DNA from: Simiduia litorea | GTDB taxonomy: Bacteria > Pseudomonadota > Gammaproteobacteria > Pseudomonadales > Cellvibrionaceae | Assembly (NCBI RefSeq): GCF_042853465.1 | Contig: NZ_AP031497.1 | Span: 2,046,001 to 2,110,000 of the forward strand | Direction: 5' to 3' | DNA length: 64,000 bases | Part shown: one piece after another, positions 16,013 through 25,061 of the stretch | Numbering within the stretch: position 1 is the first letter of the stretch | How the letters are laid out: every line of letters begins with the position of its first letter | Notes under the pieces: model-generated | Databases searched by the model: none | What the model saw: only the letters and a program-made list of their open reading frames with translations | What the model was told of the DNA's origin: nothing | Position numbers and translations under genes: made by a program

Positions 16013-16924
16013 TTGGCGAAGCTGTGGTCAGTAAAAACAGGGTATTTAGGTTTGGATATTATCGAGCAGTTTTTAGACGGATTATGGATGGAAAAGGGGC
16101 TTAGTGATCATACGCTTGAGGCCTATCGTAGAGACTTAACACAATTTGCGGTTTACGTTCAGCAAGATCTACTGTGCGCCGGCGATGCCGATATTCAGGG
16201 TTTTTTTAGTCACAAGTTTGAGCAGGGCGCCAGTGCCCGCTCTATAGCCCGCCAGCTTTCTTGTCTGCGCAGTTTTTACAGTTATCAAGTACGCGAAGGA
16301 CTGTTGCAGATCGATCCAACCGCACTCATCGATAGCCCCAAGTTAGGGCGGCCGCTGCCTAAAAGTCTCTCTGAGGCCGATGTTGAGGCTCTGTTGGCGG
16401 CGCCTGATACGGATGATGCTATCGGTCTGCGCGATCGCTGTATGCTTGAGGTTTTGTACGCGACGGGTCTGCGGGTTAGCGAGTTGGTTGGGCTAACGCT
16501 TTCGCAAGTCAATCTACGCCAGGGCGTTGTTCGGGTTTTTGGTAAGGGCTCAAAAGAGCGCTTAGTGCCCCTGGGAGATGAAGCGATGAATTGGTTGGCA
16601 ACCTATGTGCGTGAGGCGCGCGGCTTTTTGTTGGGCGGTGTGCAAACGGATGTACTGTTTCCGAGTAATCGTGCCCAACAGATGACGCGCCAGACCTTTT
16701 GGCATCGAATTAAGTTGTGCGCCAAGCTCGCGGGCATTGAAAGGCCGCTGTCGCCTCATACGCTTAGGCATGCCTTTGCCACCCACCTCATTAACCATGG
16801 TGCCGATCTTAGGGTGGTGCAGCTGTTGCTCGGTCATTCCGATTTATCGACCACGCAAATTTATACCCACGTGGCGCAAGAGCGCATGAAACATTTACAT
16901 GCTCAGCATCATCCAAGAGGTTAG
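16013..16924 (+). CDS. xerD: Site-specific tyrosine recombinase XerD
   Basis: A recombinase that resolves chromosome dimers at dif together with XerC and FtsK. N-terminal SAM-like core-binding domain: IEQFLDGLWMEKGLSDHTLEAYRRDL onward. C-terminal catalytic domain (about 120-300) with LYATGLRVSELVGL (catalytic Arg), the Lys turn GKGSKERLVPLG, HTLRHAFATHL (His and Arg), LGHSDLSTTQIYTHV (His and Tyr nucleophile). There is no ATG at the family start position. TTG at 16013 (303 residues) or TTG at 16052, which gives the more usual length, are the choices. It precedes dsbC, as in Pseudomonas. Confidence 0.95.
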   Translation: MAKLWSVKTGYLGLDIIEQFLDGLWMEKGLSDHTLEAYRRDLTQFAVYVQQDLLCAGDADIQGFFSHKFEQGASARSIARQLSCLRSFYSYQVREGLLQIDPTALIDSPKLGRPLPKSLSEADVEALLAAPDTDDAIGLRDRCMLEVLYATGLRVSELVGLTLSQVNLRQGVVRVFGKGSKERLVPLGDEAMNWLATYVREARGFLLGGVQTDVLFPSNRAQQMTRQTFWHRIKLCAKLAGIERPLSPHTLRHAFATHLINHGADLRVVQLLLGHSDLSTTQIYTHVAQERMKHLHAQHHPRG

Positions 16925-17038
16925 CGGGTGGTGTTAGATATGAGCATTCGCGCATAAACGTGTGCTTGTCGCTGCATGTTGCATGCGATTTGGTTATGAT
17001 CGACCCCAGTTGGATTAAATACGCATAAAAGGTATGAC

Positions 17039-17803
17039 ATGTTTAGAAAAGTGAAGGGCGTTATTGCCGTCGTCTCCCTGTTGGTTTCTGTGGGCGCTAG
17101 CGCTCAATTGGCCACGGGTATTGCCAAGCTTTCGCCTGAAATTGAGGCGCGACTGACAGCCAAGATATCCGCTGCGGTGCCTCATATGGCGGTTGAAGGC
17201 GTCACGCTCGGGCCGTTTCCTGGTATTTATGCGGTTAAATTGGCGAATGGCCCGGTGATTTATACCGATGTTGCCGGTGACTTGTTTATCGCTGGCGATC
17301 TGTACCGTATTCAAGGTGGTCGCCTGATTGATGTGGGCGAAATCGAAATGCAAAAGCACCGCAAGCCTAAGCTGGCCGCATTGGATAAAAAGGACATGAT
17401 TGTTTATCCCGCGAAGGGCGAAACACGGGGCGCTATCTATGTATTTACCGACATAGACTGCGGGTTCTGTCGCAAGTTACATCAGGAGGTTCCGGCTTTG
17501 AATCAAGCTGGCGTTGAAGTTCGCTATTTGGCCTATCCTCGCGCCGGTTTGCGCTCAGAATCTTACAACAAGCTTGCACGTGCTTGGTGTTCTGATGACC
17601 AGCAAGGCACATTGACTCGCCTGAAAAGCGGTCTCGATATACAGGGCGCGGTCTGCCCGCAAAACCCTATCGCCAAGCAATATGAGTTTGGTTCGAGCAT
17701 TGGCGTTCGGGGAACGCCGGCGATCTTTTTAGAGTCTGGCGAACTCATTTCGGGATACCGCTCCAGCGATGTGTTACTCGAAGCGCTAGGCCTAGGTTCT
17801 TAG
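17039..17803 (+). CDS. dsbC: Thiol:disulfide interchange protein DsbC
   Basis: A 254-residue periplasmic disulfide isomerase. Residues 1-22 form a signal peptide ending ASA. Next comes the N-terminal dimerisation domain (about 30-90), then a thioredoxin-fold domain with the CGFC active site at Cys141 and Cys144 (DIDCGFCRKLH) and the cis-Pro loop RGTPAIFL. It would be kept reduced by DsbD, which is not in the window. It sits between xerD and hom, a conserved order in Pseudomonas-like genomes. Confidence 0.95.
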   Translation: MFRKVKGVIAVVSLLVSVGASAQLATGIAKLSPEIEARLTAKISAAVPHMAVEGVTLGPFPGIYAVKLANGPVIYTDVAGDLFIAGDLYRIQGGRLIDVGEIEMQKHRKPKLAALDKKDMIVYPAKGETRGAIYVFTDIDCGFCRKLHQEVPALNQAGVEVRYLAYPRAGLRSESYNKLARAWCSDDQQGTLTRLKSGLDIQGAVCPQNPIAKQYEFGSSIGVRGTPAIFLESGELISGYRSSDVLLEALGLGS

Positions 17804-17830
17804 TTTCGATCCACCCGCTCAGGCCGCTGA

Positions 17831-17858
17831 ATCCCTAATTGACAGTTCAGTTAGGGAT
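17831..17858. repeat. Imperfect palindrome between dsbC and hom
   Basis: Arms ATCCCTAA (17831-17838) and TTAGGGAT (17851-17858) are perfect, and a further TGA/TCA pairing lies inside. No T tract follows. It could be an operator for hom or an mRNA-end hairpin. A second, weaker hairpin, GCGCAA / TTGCGC (17909-17914 and 17922-17927), follows. Confidence 0.5.
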
Positions 17859-17952
17859 CAGTAAGGTTGCCATCTTTTTGCAAGAATAACCTGAAACATC
17901 TCATTCTAGCGCAACATTTGTTTGCGCTTTCCGCTATTCAGAGGAAGTAATT

Positions 17953-19260
17953 TTGAAACCGGTGAAAGTTGGCATTTGTGGCCTTGGTACTGTTGGTGGT
18001 GGCACATTTAACGTTTTAACACGTAATAAGCGCGATATTAGCGCTAGAGCCGGTGTAGAAATTGACATTATTCAGGTAGGCACGCGGCGTGGAAATAGCG
18101 CCTGCGACTTGACTCAAACGGCTGTGGTTACGGATATTTTTGACGTGGTGAGAAACCCCGATGTCGATATCGTGGTTGAGTTGATTGGCGGCACCACGGT
18201 GGCTAGAGCGCTGGTGCTAGAAGCTATCGCCAACGGCAAGCAAGTCGTCACCGCGAATAAAGCACTTATTGCTGAGCACGGTAATGAAATTTTCGCACGC
18301 GCTGCAGAGCAGGGCGTTAGTGTGGCATTCGAAGCGGCCGTGGCCGGCGGCATCCCTATTATTAAAGCCTTACGTGAAGGCTTAGCCGGCAATCGCATCG
18401 AGTGGTTGGCAGGTATTATCAATGGCACGGGTAACTTTATCCTTACTGAAATGCGCGATAAGGGGCGTGCCTTTGACGATGTTTTAGCCGAGGCGCAAGC
18501 ATTGGGTTATGCCGAAGCTGATCCCACTTTTGACGTGGAAGGCATTGACGCCGCTCATAAGCTGGTCATTCTCGCGTCCTTAGCTTTTGGCATGCCGCTG
18601 CAATTTGACAAGGTGTTTACTGAAGGTATCAGCAAGATTGCTCCGGAAGATGTCGCCTATGCCCAAGAGCTGGGCTATCGCATTAAGCATTTGGGTATCG
18701 CTAAGCAAACAGCGGCGGGTATTGAATTACGCGTACACCCAACCATGATTCCAGAGAAGCGCTTGATCGCTAATGTGGATGGCGTGATGAATGCTGTGCT
18801 GGTAAAAGGCGATGCCGTTGGCCCAACGCTTTATTACGGCGCCGGTGCCGGCGCAGAACCGACGGCATCGGCGGTGGTTGCCGATATTATCGATTTGGCT
18901 AGAAATGTAACGGTAGGGTTTGAGCATCGTGTTCCGGCATTGGGTTTTCACCCGCAGGGGCAAAACGTACAACCCAATATATTGCCGCAGAGCGAGGTCG
19001 AGACGGCCTACTATTTACGTCTTCTCGCCGAGGATCGACCCGGTGTACTGGCGCAGATCTCCACTATTTTGGCCGATGCCAATATCAGTGTAGAGGCGTT
19101 GATTCAAAAAGAGCCGCAACAAGATGCACCGCAGGTACCGCTTATTTTATTAACCAGTCGCGCCATTGAGCGCCAGTTAATGACTGCGATCGAAAAGATC
19201 GAAGCACTAAGTGTTATTCATGGTGAAGTTACCCATATACGCGTTGAGTCTTTGGGTTAA
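17953..19260 (+). CDS. hom: Homoserine dehydrogenase
   Basis: A 435-residue NAD(P)-dependent enzyme converting aspartate semialdehyde to homoserine, the branch to threonine and methionine. Visible: nucleotide-binding GICGLGTVGGGTFNVL at the N-terminus, the catalytic core NGTGNFILTEM and EADPTFDVEGIDAAHKLVIL, and a C-terminal ACT domain (about 350-435, YYLRLLAEDRPGVLAQI) that binds threonine in the family. It starts with TTG at 17953 behind a GAGGAAG ribosome-binding site. It is followed after 39 bases by thrC. Confidence 0.96.
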   Translation: MKPVKVGICGLGTVGGGTFNVLTRNKRDISARAGVEIDIIQVGTRRGNSACDLTQTAVVTDIFDVVRNPDVDIVVELIGGTTVARALVLEAIANGKQVVTANKALIAEHGNEIFARAAEQGVSVAFEAAVAGGIPIIKALREGLAGNRIEWLAGIINGTGNFILTEMRDKGRAFDDVLAEAQALGYAEADPTFDVEGIDAAHKLVILASLAFGMPLQFDKVFTEGISKIAPEDVAYAQELGYRIKHLGIAKQTAAGIELRVHPTMIPEKRLIANVDGVMNAVLVKGDAVGPTLYYGAGAGAEPTASAVVADIIDLARNVTVGFEHRVPALGFHPQGQNVQPNILPQSEVETAYYLRLLAEDRPGVLAQISTILADANISVEALIQKEPQQDAPQVPLILLTSRAIERQLMTAIEKIEALSVIHGEVTHIRVESLG

Positions 19261-19299
19261 TTTATCGCTGGCTTCTTACGATATTTTTTGGAATAGATT

Positions 19300-20697
19300 G
19301 TGAAATACATAAGCACTCGTGGGCAGGCGCCTGCACTGAATTTTGAAGACGCGGTTCTCACCGGGTTGGCCAGCGATGGCGGCCTTTATGTACCAGAAAC
19401 GCTACCGGTATTTGATAAGGCGACAATTGCTTCTTGGGCGGGGCTGTCTTATCAAGCATTGGCGTTCGAGATAATGAAACCCTTTGTTGATGGTGCATTA
19501 AGTGATGTCGAGCTCAAAGGCATTATTGAGAAAGCCTATGCAGAGTTTCGCCACGATGCGATAGCGCCACTGGTGCAAACTGGCCACAACGAGTGGATTT
19601 TGGAATTGTTTCAAGGCCCAACCCTGGCGTTTAAAGATTTTGCCCTGCAATTCCTTGGGCATTTACTTGATCATATTTTGGCTAAGCGCAAACAAAAAGT
19701 TGTGGTTATGGGTGCAACCTCTGGCGACACCGGATCGGCTGCTATTGAGGGTTGTAGCCGCTGCGACAATATCGACATTTTTATTTTACACCCGCATAAA
19801 CGCGTCTCCGATGTGCAGCGCCGCCAGATGACCACGGTGTTGGCTAAGAATGTTCATAATATTGCACTAGAAGGCAATTTCGACGATTGCCAGAATATGG
19901 TGAAAGCAAGTTTTGCCGACCAATCATTTTTGCCCGAGGGCAGGCAGTTAGTGGCGGTCAACTCCATTAATTGGGCGCGTATTATGGCGCAAATTGTTTA
20001 TTATTTTTATGCATCACTGGCGCTTGGCGGCCCCCATCGGGCTGTGTCTTTTTCTGTGCCAACGGGTAATTTTGGCGACATTTTTGCCGGCTATTTGGCG
20101 AGCAAAATGGGGTTGCCTATCGAACAACTTATTATTGCCACCAATGCTAACGATATTTTACATCGCTGCATCAGCGCTAATGATCACACCAAGCAGCCTT
20201 TGGTTCATAGTTTATCGCCCAGTATGGATATCATGGTGTCGTCTAATTTTGAGCGCTTGCTGTTTGATCTCTATGAACGAGACGGCGCGGCTATCGCTGA
20301 ACTGATGGAACAGTTTAAAAGTGGCACAATGGCACTTTCAGATAAGGCCATGGCGAAAGCGAGATCGCTGTTTTCCAGCTACCGTTTAGATGATGAGGAA
20401 ATGTTAACGGTCATCCAGTCGGTGTTTGAGCGCACTGGTTACTTGCTGGACCCGCACACAGCCATCGGTGTGCAGGCCGCAAGGTCTAACCGAAGCAATC
20501 AATCGACCCCGGTTGTTTGCCTCGCCACGGCGCACCCAGCGAAATTCCCTGAAGCGGTGATGAAAGCGGGGCAGGGTCAAGAGCCAGCCTTACCGTTTCA
20601 TATGCAGGATTTGTTTGAACGCGAAGAGCGCTATGATGTTTTGAAGAATGATATTCATGCCGTGCAAAAATTTGTTGCAGCGAATACGCGGAAATAG
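19300..20697 (+). CDS. thrC: Threonine synthase
   Basis: A 465-residue PLP enzyme that turns O-phosphohomoserine into threonine. The N-terminus MKYISTRGQAPALNFEDAVL and GLYVPETLP are typical of the long proteobacterial form. The PLP lysine lies in PTLAFKDFALQFLG. The cofactor phosphate loop is seen in GATSGDTGSAAIEG and SVPTGNFGDIFAGY. It starts with GTG. With hom it forms the threonine pair; no thrB is nearby. A terminator follows the stop. Confidence 0.96.
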   Translation: MKYISTRGQAPALNFEDAVLTGLASDGGLYVPETLPVFDKATIASWAGLSYQALAFEIMKPFVDGALSDVELKGIIEKAYAEFRHDAIAPLVQTGHNEWILELFQGPTLAFKDFALQFLGHLLDHILAKRKQKVVVMGATSGDTGSAAIEGCSRCDNIDIFILHPHKRVSDVQRRQMTTVLAKNVHNIALEGNFDDCQNMVKASFADQSFLPEGRQLVAVNSINWARIMAQIVYYFYASLALGGPHRAVSFSVPTGNFGDIFAGYLASKMGLPIEQLIIATNANDILHRCISANDHTKQPLVHSLSPSMDIMVSSNFERLLFDLYERDGAAIAELMEQFKSGTMALSDKAMAKARSLFSSYRLDDEEMLTVIQSVFERTGYLLDPHTAIGVQAARSNRSNQSTPVVCLATAHPAKFPEAVMKAGQGQEPALPFHMQDLFEREERYDVLKNDIHAVQKFVAANTRK

Positions 20698-20702
20698 AAA
20701 CG

Positions 20703-20725
20703 GGAGCCTACGGGTTCCTTTTTTT
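20703..20725 (+). terminator. Intrinsic terminator after thrC
   Basis: GGAGCC (20703-20708) pairs with GGTTCC (20713-20718), one G-T pair, around a TACG loop closed by C-G (UNCG-type tetraloop), followed by seven T. Confidence 0.85.
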
Positions 20726-20780
20726 AGCTTTGTTTTATGCGCTATTGAAGCGTTTTGGTGCGTTATAGAAGGGCGATAAA

Positions 20781-21224
20781 ATGAGAACACATACCACTGA
20801 GATGTCTGTCTTGGTAACCCCAGAGATGAGTAACTTTGGCGGTAAAATGCACGGCGGTGAATTGTTAAAGTTATTGGATAAGGTGGCGTACACGGCAGCG
20901 ATACGTTACTGCGGCTCCTACGTGGTGACCCTGTCGGTGGATAATGTGCTCTTTAAAGAGCCGGTTGCCATCGGTGAGCTATTGACACTCTTGGCGTCTG
21001 TTAACTACACCGGCACCAGCTCGATGGAAATCGGCATCAAAGTTATTTCAGAGAACCTAGAGACAGGTGTGGTACGACATACCAACACGAGTTACTTCAC
21101 TATGGTGGCCATCGATGCGCAGGGCAAGGCGATTCCTGTCGAAAAGCTTGAAGTAAAGAGCGAAGATCAGCAGCGCCGCTGGGATCAAGCCGAGGCTCGC
21201 CGCAAAGCGCGCAAGCCCCGTTAA
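20781..21224 (+). CDS. Acyl-CoA thioesterase, hotdog fold (YciA-like)
   Basis: A 147-residue hotdog-fold thioesterase that hydrolyses acyl-CoA. Family features: the N-terminal VTPEMSNFGGKMHGGELLKLLD with the catalytic Asp helix, YVVTLSVDNVLFKEPVAIGE, and VVRHTNTSYFTMVAID. A basic, probably disordered tail (about 128-147) ends the protein. It is convergent with the cupin gene, 23 bases apart. The chain-length preference is unknown. Confidence 0.9.
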   Translation: MRTHTTEMSVLVTPEMSNFGGKMHGGELLKLLDKVAYTAAIRYCGSYVVTLSVDNVLFKEPVAIGELLTLLASVNYTGTSSMEIGIKVISENLETGVVRHTNTSYFTMVAIDAQGKAIPVEKLEVKSEDQQRRWDQAEARRKARKPR

Positions 21225-21247
21225 AAACTGATGTTTGCTACTGTTTT

Positions 21248-21610
21248 TTATTCCGCTTTCTCGTAGATGGCATAAAACTTCTGCACTGTCTTGATGGTTT
21301 CCCATGTGCCAGTGAATCCCGCTGGTACAACAAAGGCGTCGCCTTTGGCTAATCTTTCCTCGCGCCCGTTTCGGTCTGTAATCATTGCTTCACCGTCAAT
21401 GATGTAGCAAAACTCATCCTCAGTGTAGTTTAACGTCCATTTGCCCGCGTCAGACGACCATACGCCACAATGAAAATTATTTTGGCTGTTAGTGAACTGA
21501 TGCGCGGTTGTGGTATTGGGCTGGCCTTGTAATAATTTTGCTGCAGCGATAGGCGCTTGGCTAATATCCCCGAGATTAGGCGCGATACGGAGAATGGCAG
21601 TCATAAACAT
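21248..21610 (-). CDS. Cupin domain protein (DUF861/EutQ-like)
   Basis: A 120-residue single-domain cupin. The beta-barrel motifs are seen in VWSSDAGKWTLNYTEDEFCYIIDGEAMITD and KGDAFVVPAGFTGTWE. It resembles the (S)-ureidoglycine aminohydrolase / DUF861 group, whose members have varied or unknown functions. It is divergent from recJ; the 135-base gap carries a TTATTCT / AGAATAA inverted repeat next to recJ. Confidence 0.82.
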   Translation of the reverse strand: MFMTAILRIAPNLGDISQAPIAAAKLLQGQPNTTTAHQFTNSQNNFHCGVWSSDAGKWTLNYTEDEFCYIIDGEAMITDRNGREERLAKGDAFVVPAGFTGTWETIKTVQKFYAIYEKAE

Positions 21611-21712
21611 TTACCTCTTGTTTTGTGATGTTTGGCGTTGATCTGAGTGAGCAGGATTTGCTTTTGGGCTAGTGTAGTCGAATGAGGAGGCGCTGGCTTT
21701 GCCCCAATCGTG

Positions 21713-21734
21713 TTATTCTGACGCAATAGAATAA
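21713..21734. repeat. Inverted repeat just upstream of recJ
   Basis: TTATTCT (21713-21719) and AGAATAA (21728-21734) flank eight bases, immediately before the recJ ribosome-binding region. It could be an operator in the cupin/recJ intergenic region or a hairpin limiting recJ initiation. Confidence 0.4.
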
Positions 21735-21745
21735 GGTAGGTTTTT

Positions 21746-23470
21746 ATGGAAATTCGCCAACGCTCAGTCGATCTGGATGCACTCAGTTTTTCGTCTTCTA
21801 TGCCTGCGGTGCTACAGCGAATTTATGGCGCCCGAGGCGCCTTCTCGGAGCACGATTTACCCACACAACTTTCTCAGTTGATGCCGCCAGCAATGCTTGG
21901 CCTTGAGGCTGCAGTGACCGTGCTCGCGGATGCGATACAAGCTAAACAGCGTATTTTGATCGTCGGCGATTTTGATGCTGATGGCGCGACCAGCTCTGCC
22001 TTGGCCGTATTGGCGTTGCAAGCCATGGGCGCTCATTGGGTCGATTTCCTTGTGCCCAATCGCTTTGATTTTGGCTATGGTTTAACACCAGAAATTGTTG
22101 AGGTGGCAAAGACGTTTGCACCGGATGTGATTATTACTGTCGATAACGGTATTTCGAGTATTGCTGGCGCGAAAGCGGTAAAGAATGCGGGCATAAAGCT
22201 TGTTATTACCGACCATCATCTTCCCGCGGATGAGACGCCGGAAGCCGATGCGATTGTCAACCCGAATCAGCGCGGTTGCGAGTTTTTAAGTAAAAATTTA
22301 GCCGGTGTCGGTGTTATCTTCTATGTGATGAGTAAGTTGCGCACGGCATTAAAAGCGCTTAACTGGTTCGCTGCGCAAGGATTGACCGAGCCCAATATGG
22401 CGCAATTTTTAGATCTTGTCGCTTTGGGTACGGTGGCTGACGTTGTACCGCTTGATGCCAATAATCGGTTGCTGGTAAGGCAGGGTTTGGCGCGCATAAA
22501 AGCTGGCGCTTGTCGCCCAGGAATAACCGCGTTACTGCAAGTAGCTGGGCGTAATCCAGCCGCTATTCAGAGTTCAGATATGGGGTTTGCCGTAGGTCCA
22601 CGGTTAAATGCGGCCGGTCGTTTAGACGATATGACTTTGGGGATCCAATGTTTACTTAGCCAGCATGCCGATAAGGCGATGGCTATCGCGCAGCAGCTTG
22701 ACGACTTTAATCGCGATCGGCGCTCGATTGAATCTGCTATGCAAAAAGAAGCGGAAGTTGCATTGAGCGCGTTGCACATGGCAGACGATCAACCTTGGGG
22801 TATTAGTCTGTTTCATGAGCAATGGCACCAAGGGGTGATTGGTATTTTAGCGTCGCGTATTAAAGAGCGCTTTCATCGCCCCGTTATCTTATTTGCACTG
22901 GCCGGCGATGGCGAAATTAAAGGCTCAGGTAGATCTATACAGGGCTTGCATTTACGCGACGCATTGGACCGAGTGTCAGTGTTAAACCCCGGTTTAATTA
23001 TTAAATTCGGTGGCCATGCGATGGCGGCTGGGTTGAGCATCAAGGTAGAAGATTTTGCGCAGTTTCAATCAGCCTTCGACGCCGTATGTCGCACAATGTT
23101 GAATGCGTCGGATTTACAGGCGGTTATCTACACGGATGGCGAACTGCAATTGCAAGATTATTCTCTCGGCTTTGCCGAAGCGCTAGTGAATGCTGGGCCC
23201 TGGGGCCAACATTTTCCTGAGCCCAGCTTTGACGGCGAGTTTGTTGTGCGGGAGCAGAGAATTGTTGGTGCCAAGCATTTAAAAATGACTTTGTCGCCTG
23301 AGCAAAACCCGGCGCTAAGTTTTGACGCCATTGCGTTCGGTGTGGACTTGGCACAGTGGCCTAATCTCGCAGTCCAGCGTATCCGCGCCGTGTTTAAATT
23401 GGATATCAATGAATTTCGAGGGCAGCGAAACGTACAGCTAATGGTTAATTATCTGACGGGGCTAAGTTAA
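21746..23470 (+). CDS. recJ: Single-strand DNA exonuclease RecJ
   Basis: A 574-residue 5'-3' exonuclease acting on single-stranded DNA in recombination, mismatch and base-excision repair. DHH phosphoesterase motifs: ILIVGDFDADGATSSALA, ITVDNGISS, ITDHHLP and VALGTVADVVPLD (first domain, about 70-230). The DHHA1 domain follows with IKFGGHAMAAGLSI (about 350-450), then the OB-fold. The length matches E. coli RecJ. Its 3' end overlaps the convergent tesA-like gene by 26 bases. Confidence 0.96.
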   Translation: MEIRQRSVDLDALSFSSSMPAVLQRIYGARGAFSEHDLPTQLSQLMPPAMLGLEAAVTVLADAIQAKQRILIVGDFDADGATSSALAVLALQAMGAHWVDFLVPNRFDFGYGLTPEIVEVAKTFAPDVIITVDNGISSIAGAKAVKNAGIKLVITDHHLPADETPEADAIVNPNQRGCEFLSKNLAGVGVIFYVMSKLRTALKALNWFAAQGLTEPNMAQFLDLVALGTVADVVPLDANNRLLVRQGLARIKAGACRPGITALLQVAGRNPAAIQSSDMGFAVGPRLNAAGRLDDMTLGIQCLLSQHADKAMAIAQQLDDFNRDRRSIESAMQKEAEVALSALHMADDQPWGISLFHEQWHQGVIGILASRIKERFHRPVILFALAGDGEIKGSGRSIQGLHLRDALDRVSVLNPGLIIKFGGHAMAAGLSIKVEDFAQFQSAFDAVCRTMLNASDLQAVIYTDGELQLQDYSLGFAEALVNAGPWGQHFPEPSFDGEFVVREQRIVGAKHLKMTLSPEQNPALSFDAIAFGVDLAQWPNLAVQRIRAVFKLDINEFRGQRNVQLMVNYLTGLS

Positions 23471-24143
23471 GCTTTTTTAAACCAGTCAAGACGGCGTCCT
23501 TCATGAACGGCTGCGCTGCCTCCGTGGGATGGATGCCGTCGGCTTGCATCATGCCTTCCTGTAGTGCCAGTTGCGATAAAAAAAAGGGAATAAGCTGCGC
23601 CTGATGTTCTTCAGCAAGGGAAGTGTAAAGATGCGTAAATTTTTCTGTGTAACGCTTGCCGTAATTTGGTGGAATTTGCATCTCCATTAACAAAACGGCG
23701 GCATCTTGCTGTTGAGCCAGGGTAATGATGTCAGATAATTGCTTGCGCAGTTGGCTCAGTGAGTAACCCCTTAAGCCATCATTACCGCCAAGTTCAACTA
23801 TCATGACAGATGGGTTGTGGGCTTTTAGCAGTGCCGGTAAGCGGGTCAATCCACCAGCGCTCGTCTCGCCGCTGATGCTGGCGTTGACGACGCGATAGTT
23901 CATCCCTACCTCCGCTTGTAATAAGCTTACCCAGCCCGATTCAACATTACTGAGCCCGTAACCGGCGCTTAAACTATCGCCCAATACCAGCAGAGTCGGC
24001 TTCGATGTGTTGTCTGCTGTGTCGCCCCAACTCGGAATTGCGATCAGTAGTAGCAGTGTTGCGAGCAGCGCACCTTGGCTGCGAATGTAATCTGTTAAGG
24101 TATGAGTCATCGTAACTAGGCTAGACGTTGGGCGTGTGGGCAT
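23445..24143 (-). CDS. tesA: Periplasmic SGNH esterase / thioesterase I
   Basis: A roughly 232-residue SGNH hydrolase (acyl-CoA thioesterase I / arylesterase / lysophospholipase L1 family). The blocks are visible: LVLGDSLSAGYG (Ser nucleophile), a Gly in the second block, VELGGNDGLRG, and DGIHPTEAAQPF with the Asp/His. A hydrophobic stretch of about 15 residues ending near SWGD acts as a signal peptide. The start is uncertain: ATG at 24143 or ATG at 24110, the latter giving a more usual signal peptide length. It is divergent from ybbA-ybbP, the conserved tesA-ybbAP arrangement. Confidence 0.92.
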   Translation of the reverse strand: MPTRPTSSLVTMTHTLTDYIRSQGALLATLLLLIAIPSWGDTADNTSKPTLLVLGDSLSAGYGLSNVESGWVSLLQAEVGMNYRVVNASISGETSAGGLTRLPALLKAHNPSVMIVELGGNDGLRGYSLSQLRKQLSDIITLAQQQDAAVLLMEMQIPPNYGKRYTEKFTHLYTSLAEEHQAQLIPFFLSQLALQEGMMQADGIHPTEAAQPFMKDAVLTGLKKLNLAPSDN

Positions 24144-24341
24144 CACTTTGCTTAATCAATGCGTTGAATGCAAGAGTAAATCGCTATAACGCAGGGTCTG
24201 TTGGGTGAGTTGACGGTGCTTTGATGATTTTCTAGCGAAAATCGAATAAAGAGCCTGAGAGTAAAGGTTGGGTGTTTGATCGTCGGCTTGGCGCAGACAA
24301 ATATGAACGTGTAGCGGCTATATGAAAATAGGAAAACATTG

Positions 24342-25061
24342 ATGATTTTGGCTAAAAACATCCACAAGCGCGTGCATACGGCCGCGGGCGAGCTAAGTAT
24401 TTTGTCTGGGGTTAACGTGAGTTTGGCTTCGGGCGATAGCCTCGCCATAGTCGGCGCTTCGGGTTCGGGTAAATCAACCCTCTTGGGTATTTTGGCAGGT
24501 TTAGACGTACCGAGTGAAGGTTTTGTGAGTCTCGATGGTCGAAATTTGAACGAACTCGACGAGGATGGCCGGGCCAAAGTTCGGGCCGAATCTTTGAGCT
24601 TCGTGTTTCAATCGTTTCAGTTGATGCCGGGTTTAACGGCACTTGAAAATGTTATGTTACCGCTTGAGATTAAGGGCCTAAAGGACGCCGCTCGTCGCGC
24701 CACGTTTTATTTGGATCAAGTGGGACTAGAGCCTCGGGCTCATCATTACCCGCCACAATTATCGGGTGGTGAACAGCAGCGTGTTGCCATTGCCAGAGCG
24801 TTTGCGAGTGAGCCAAAAATTTTGTTTGCTGATGAGCCGACGGGAAATTTGGATGCGCACACGGGTGCAAAAATCATTGAACTGTTATTCCAGCTCAACG
24901 CCAAGAACAATGCAACGCTGGTTTTGGTGACCCACGAACAGCGGTTGGCGGAACGTTGTAATCACCAGTTGGTACTCGAGGCGGGCGTCGAAATAGCTTC
25001 CTCTACAGCCCACGTGCAAGAGCAGCCCCAAGCGCAGATACCGGTGGGGCAGTCATGTTAA
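24342..25061 (+). CDS. ybbA: ABC transporter ATP-binding protein (YbbA)
   Basis: A 239-residue ATPase of the LolD/MacB-like group. Walker A: GASGSGKSTLLG. Q-loop in FVFQSFQLMPGLTALENV. Signature: LSGGEQQRVAIARAFA. Walker B: ILFADEPTGNLD. H-loop: LVTHEQRL. It overlaps ybbP by seven bases and is divergent from tesA. YbbA-YbbP is thought to act on envelope lipids or lipoproteins in the MacB-like mechanotransmission manner; the substrate is not proven. The ATG at 24342 is preferred to the adjacent TTG. Confidence 0.93.
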   Translation: MILAKNIHKRVHTAAGELSILSGVNVSLASGDSLAIVGASGSGKSTLLGILAGLDVPSEGFVSLDGRNLNELDEDGRAKVRAESLSFVFQSFQLMPGLTALENVMLPLEIKGLKDAARRATFYLDQVGLEPRAHHYPPQLSGGEQQRVAIARAFASEPKILFADEPTGNLDAHTGAKIIELLFQLNAKNNATLVLVTHEQRLAERCNHQLVLEAGVEIASSTAHVQEQPQAQIPVGQSC

